DNA of 64,000 nucleotides, taken from assembly GCF_902459775.1 (NCBI RefSeq), contig NZ_CABPSQ010000001.1, forward strand, positions 1,116,001 through 1,180,000, written 5' to 3'. The number at the start of each line of letters is the position of its first letter. The stretch's first letter is position 1. Of this stretch, positions 63,897 to 64,000 are shown one piece after another. Both the position numbers and the translations under genes were made by a program. Below the pieces are notes generated by a model that saw only the letters and a program-made list of their open reading frames with translations, ran no database searches and had not been told where the DNA came from. The stretch comes from Pandoraea captiosa (GTDB lineage: Bacteria > Pseudomonadota > Gammaproteobacteria > Burkholderiales > Burkholderiaceae).

Positions 63897-64000
63897 ATGT
63901 TCAAGGCAATCTTGTTGACGCAGTCCGACGGCACGACGCAAGCGGCCGTGACCGAATTGCAGGACGATGCGCTGCCCGCCAGTGGCGACGTCCTCGTCGC
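63897..64000 (+). CDS. AcuI/YhdH-type zinc-free alcohol dehydrogenase-like reductase, 3' end cut
   Basis: Only the first 34 residues are in the window: MFKAILLTQSDGTTQAAVTE, then LQDDALPASGDVLV. This start is typical of the YhdH/AcuI quinone oxidoreductase family (acrylyl-CoA reductase). No catalytic part is visible, so the call rests on the N-terminus alone. Likely cotranscribed with the nitronate monooxygenase gene. Confidence 0.55.
   Translation, partial: MFKAILLTQSDGTTQAAVTELQDDALPASGDVLV

Overview
The window reads as an ordinary chromosome segment of a high-GC betaproteobacterium of the order Burkholderiales. Protein flavour (PmrAB with an ArnT-like transferase, NodT-type outer-membrane lipoproteins, HAE-type RND pump, DUF2239, DUF3309, Tat sulfatase) fits Burkholderiaceae, and Pandoraea is my best guess. 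That guess is inference, since no rRNA or other taxonomic marker lies in the window. No tRNA, rRNA, CRISPR array, insertion sequence or prophage was seen. The only mobility-type gene is a tyrosine recombinase next to a plasmid-like KfrA protein (60.2-62.5 kb).

Layout. 0-9 kb: cut CoA-transferase, GGDEF-like protein with a degenerate active motif, FadH-type dienoyl-CoA reductase divergent from a PadR regulator with two matching operators, then a beta-propeller/fatty-acid hydroxylase pair. 9-19 kb: envelope proteins (duplicated Cys-module lipoprotein, DUF4105 protein, large lipase-like lipoprotein), pterin-domain protein, Tat-exported sulfatase with divergent LysR gene, and metE. 19-25 kb: PmrAB-like two-component system plus ArnT-like lipid A glycosyltransferase, a strong shared terminator, then a convergent two-gene operon for a DyP peroxidase with a C-terminal encapsulation tag and its encapsulin shell. 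25-34 kb: complete RND tripartite pump followed by its probable two-component system. 34-40.6 kb: small periplasmic proteins, ArfB ribosome-rescue hydrolase, HipBA-type toxin-antitoxin pair and a DUF2239 gene with its own palindromes. 40.7-43.3 kb: MATE and MFS exporters whose 3' ends overlap by 103 bp. 43.7-46.8 kb: cluster of small envelope/stress-type proteins (ChaB, DUF3309, Pro-rich, PRC-barrel, two BON proteins). 47-55 kb: a diguanylate cyclase, DUF2252 and MscS-type channel genes, and an MHYT-GGDEF-EAL protein. 55-60 kb: HxlR regulator, EmrAB-type pump and a divergent outer-membrane factor. 60-64 kb: KfrA-like protein, tyrosine recombinase, nitronate monooxygenase and the start of an AcuI/YhdH-type reductase.

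Themes. Envelope defence and efflux dominate: one RND system, one EmrAB system, one MATE and one MFS exporter, ArnT and MscS. Three c-di-GMP-type proteins are present. Many promoters carry palindromes or 11-bp-spaced direct repeats that pair naturally with an adjacent regulator gene. Short tandem repeats, mostly with a 9-bp unit, recur across the window both inside and between genes. The strongest named system is the encapsulin-DyP nanocompartment. The least explained is the KfrA/recombinase pair with a 37-bp perfect inverted repeat between them.
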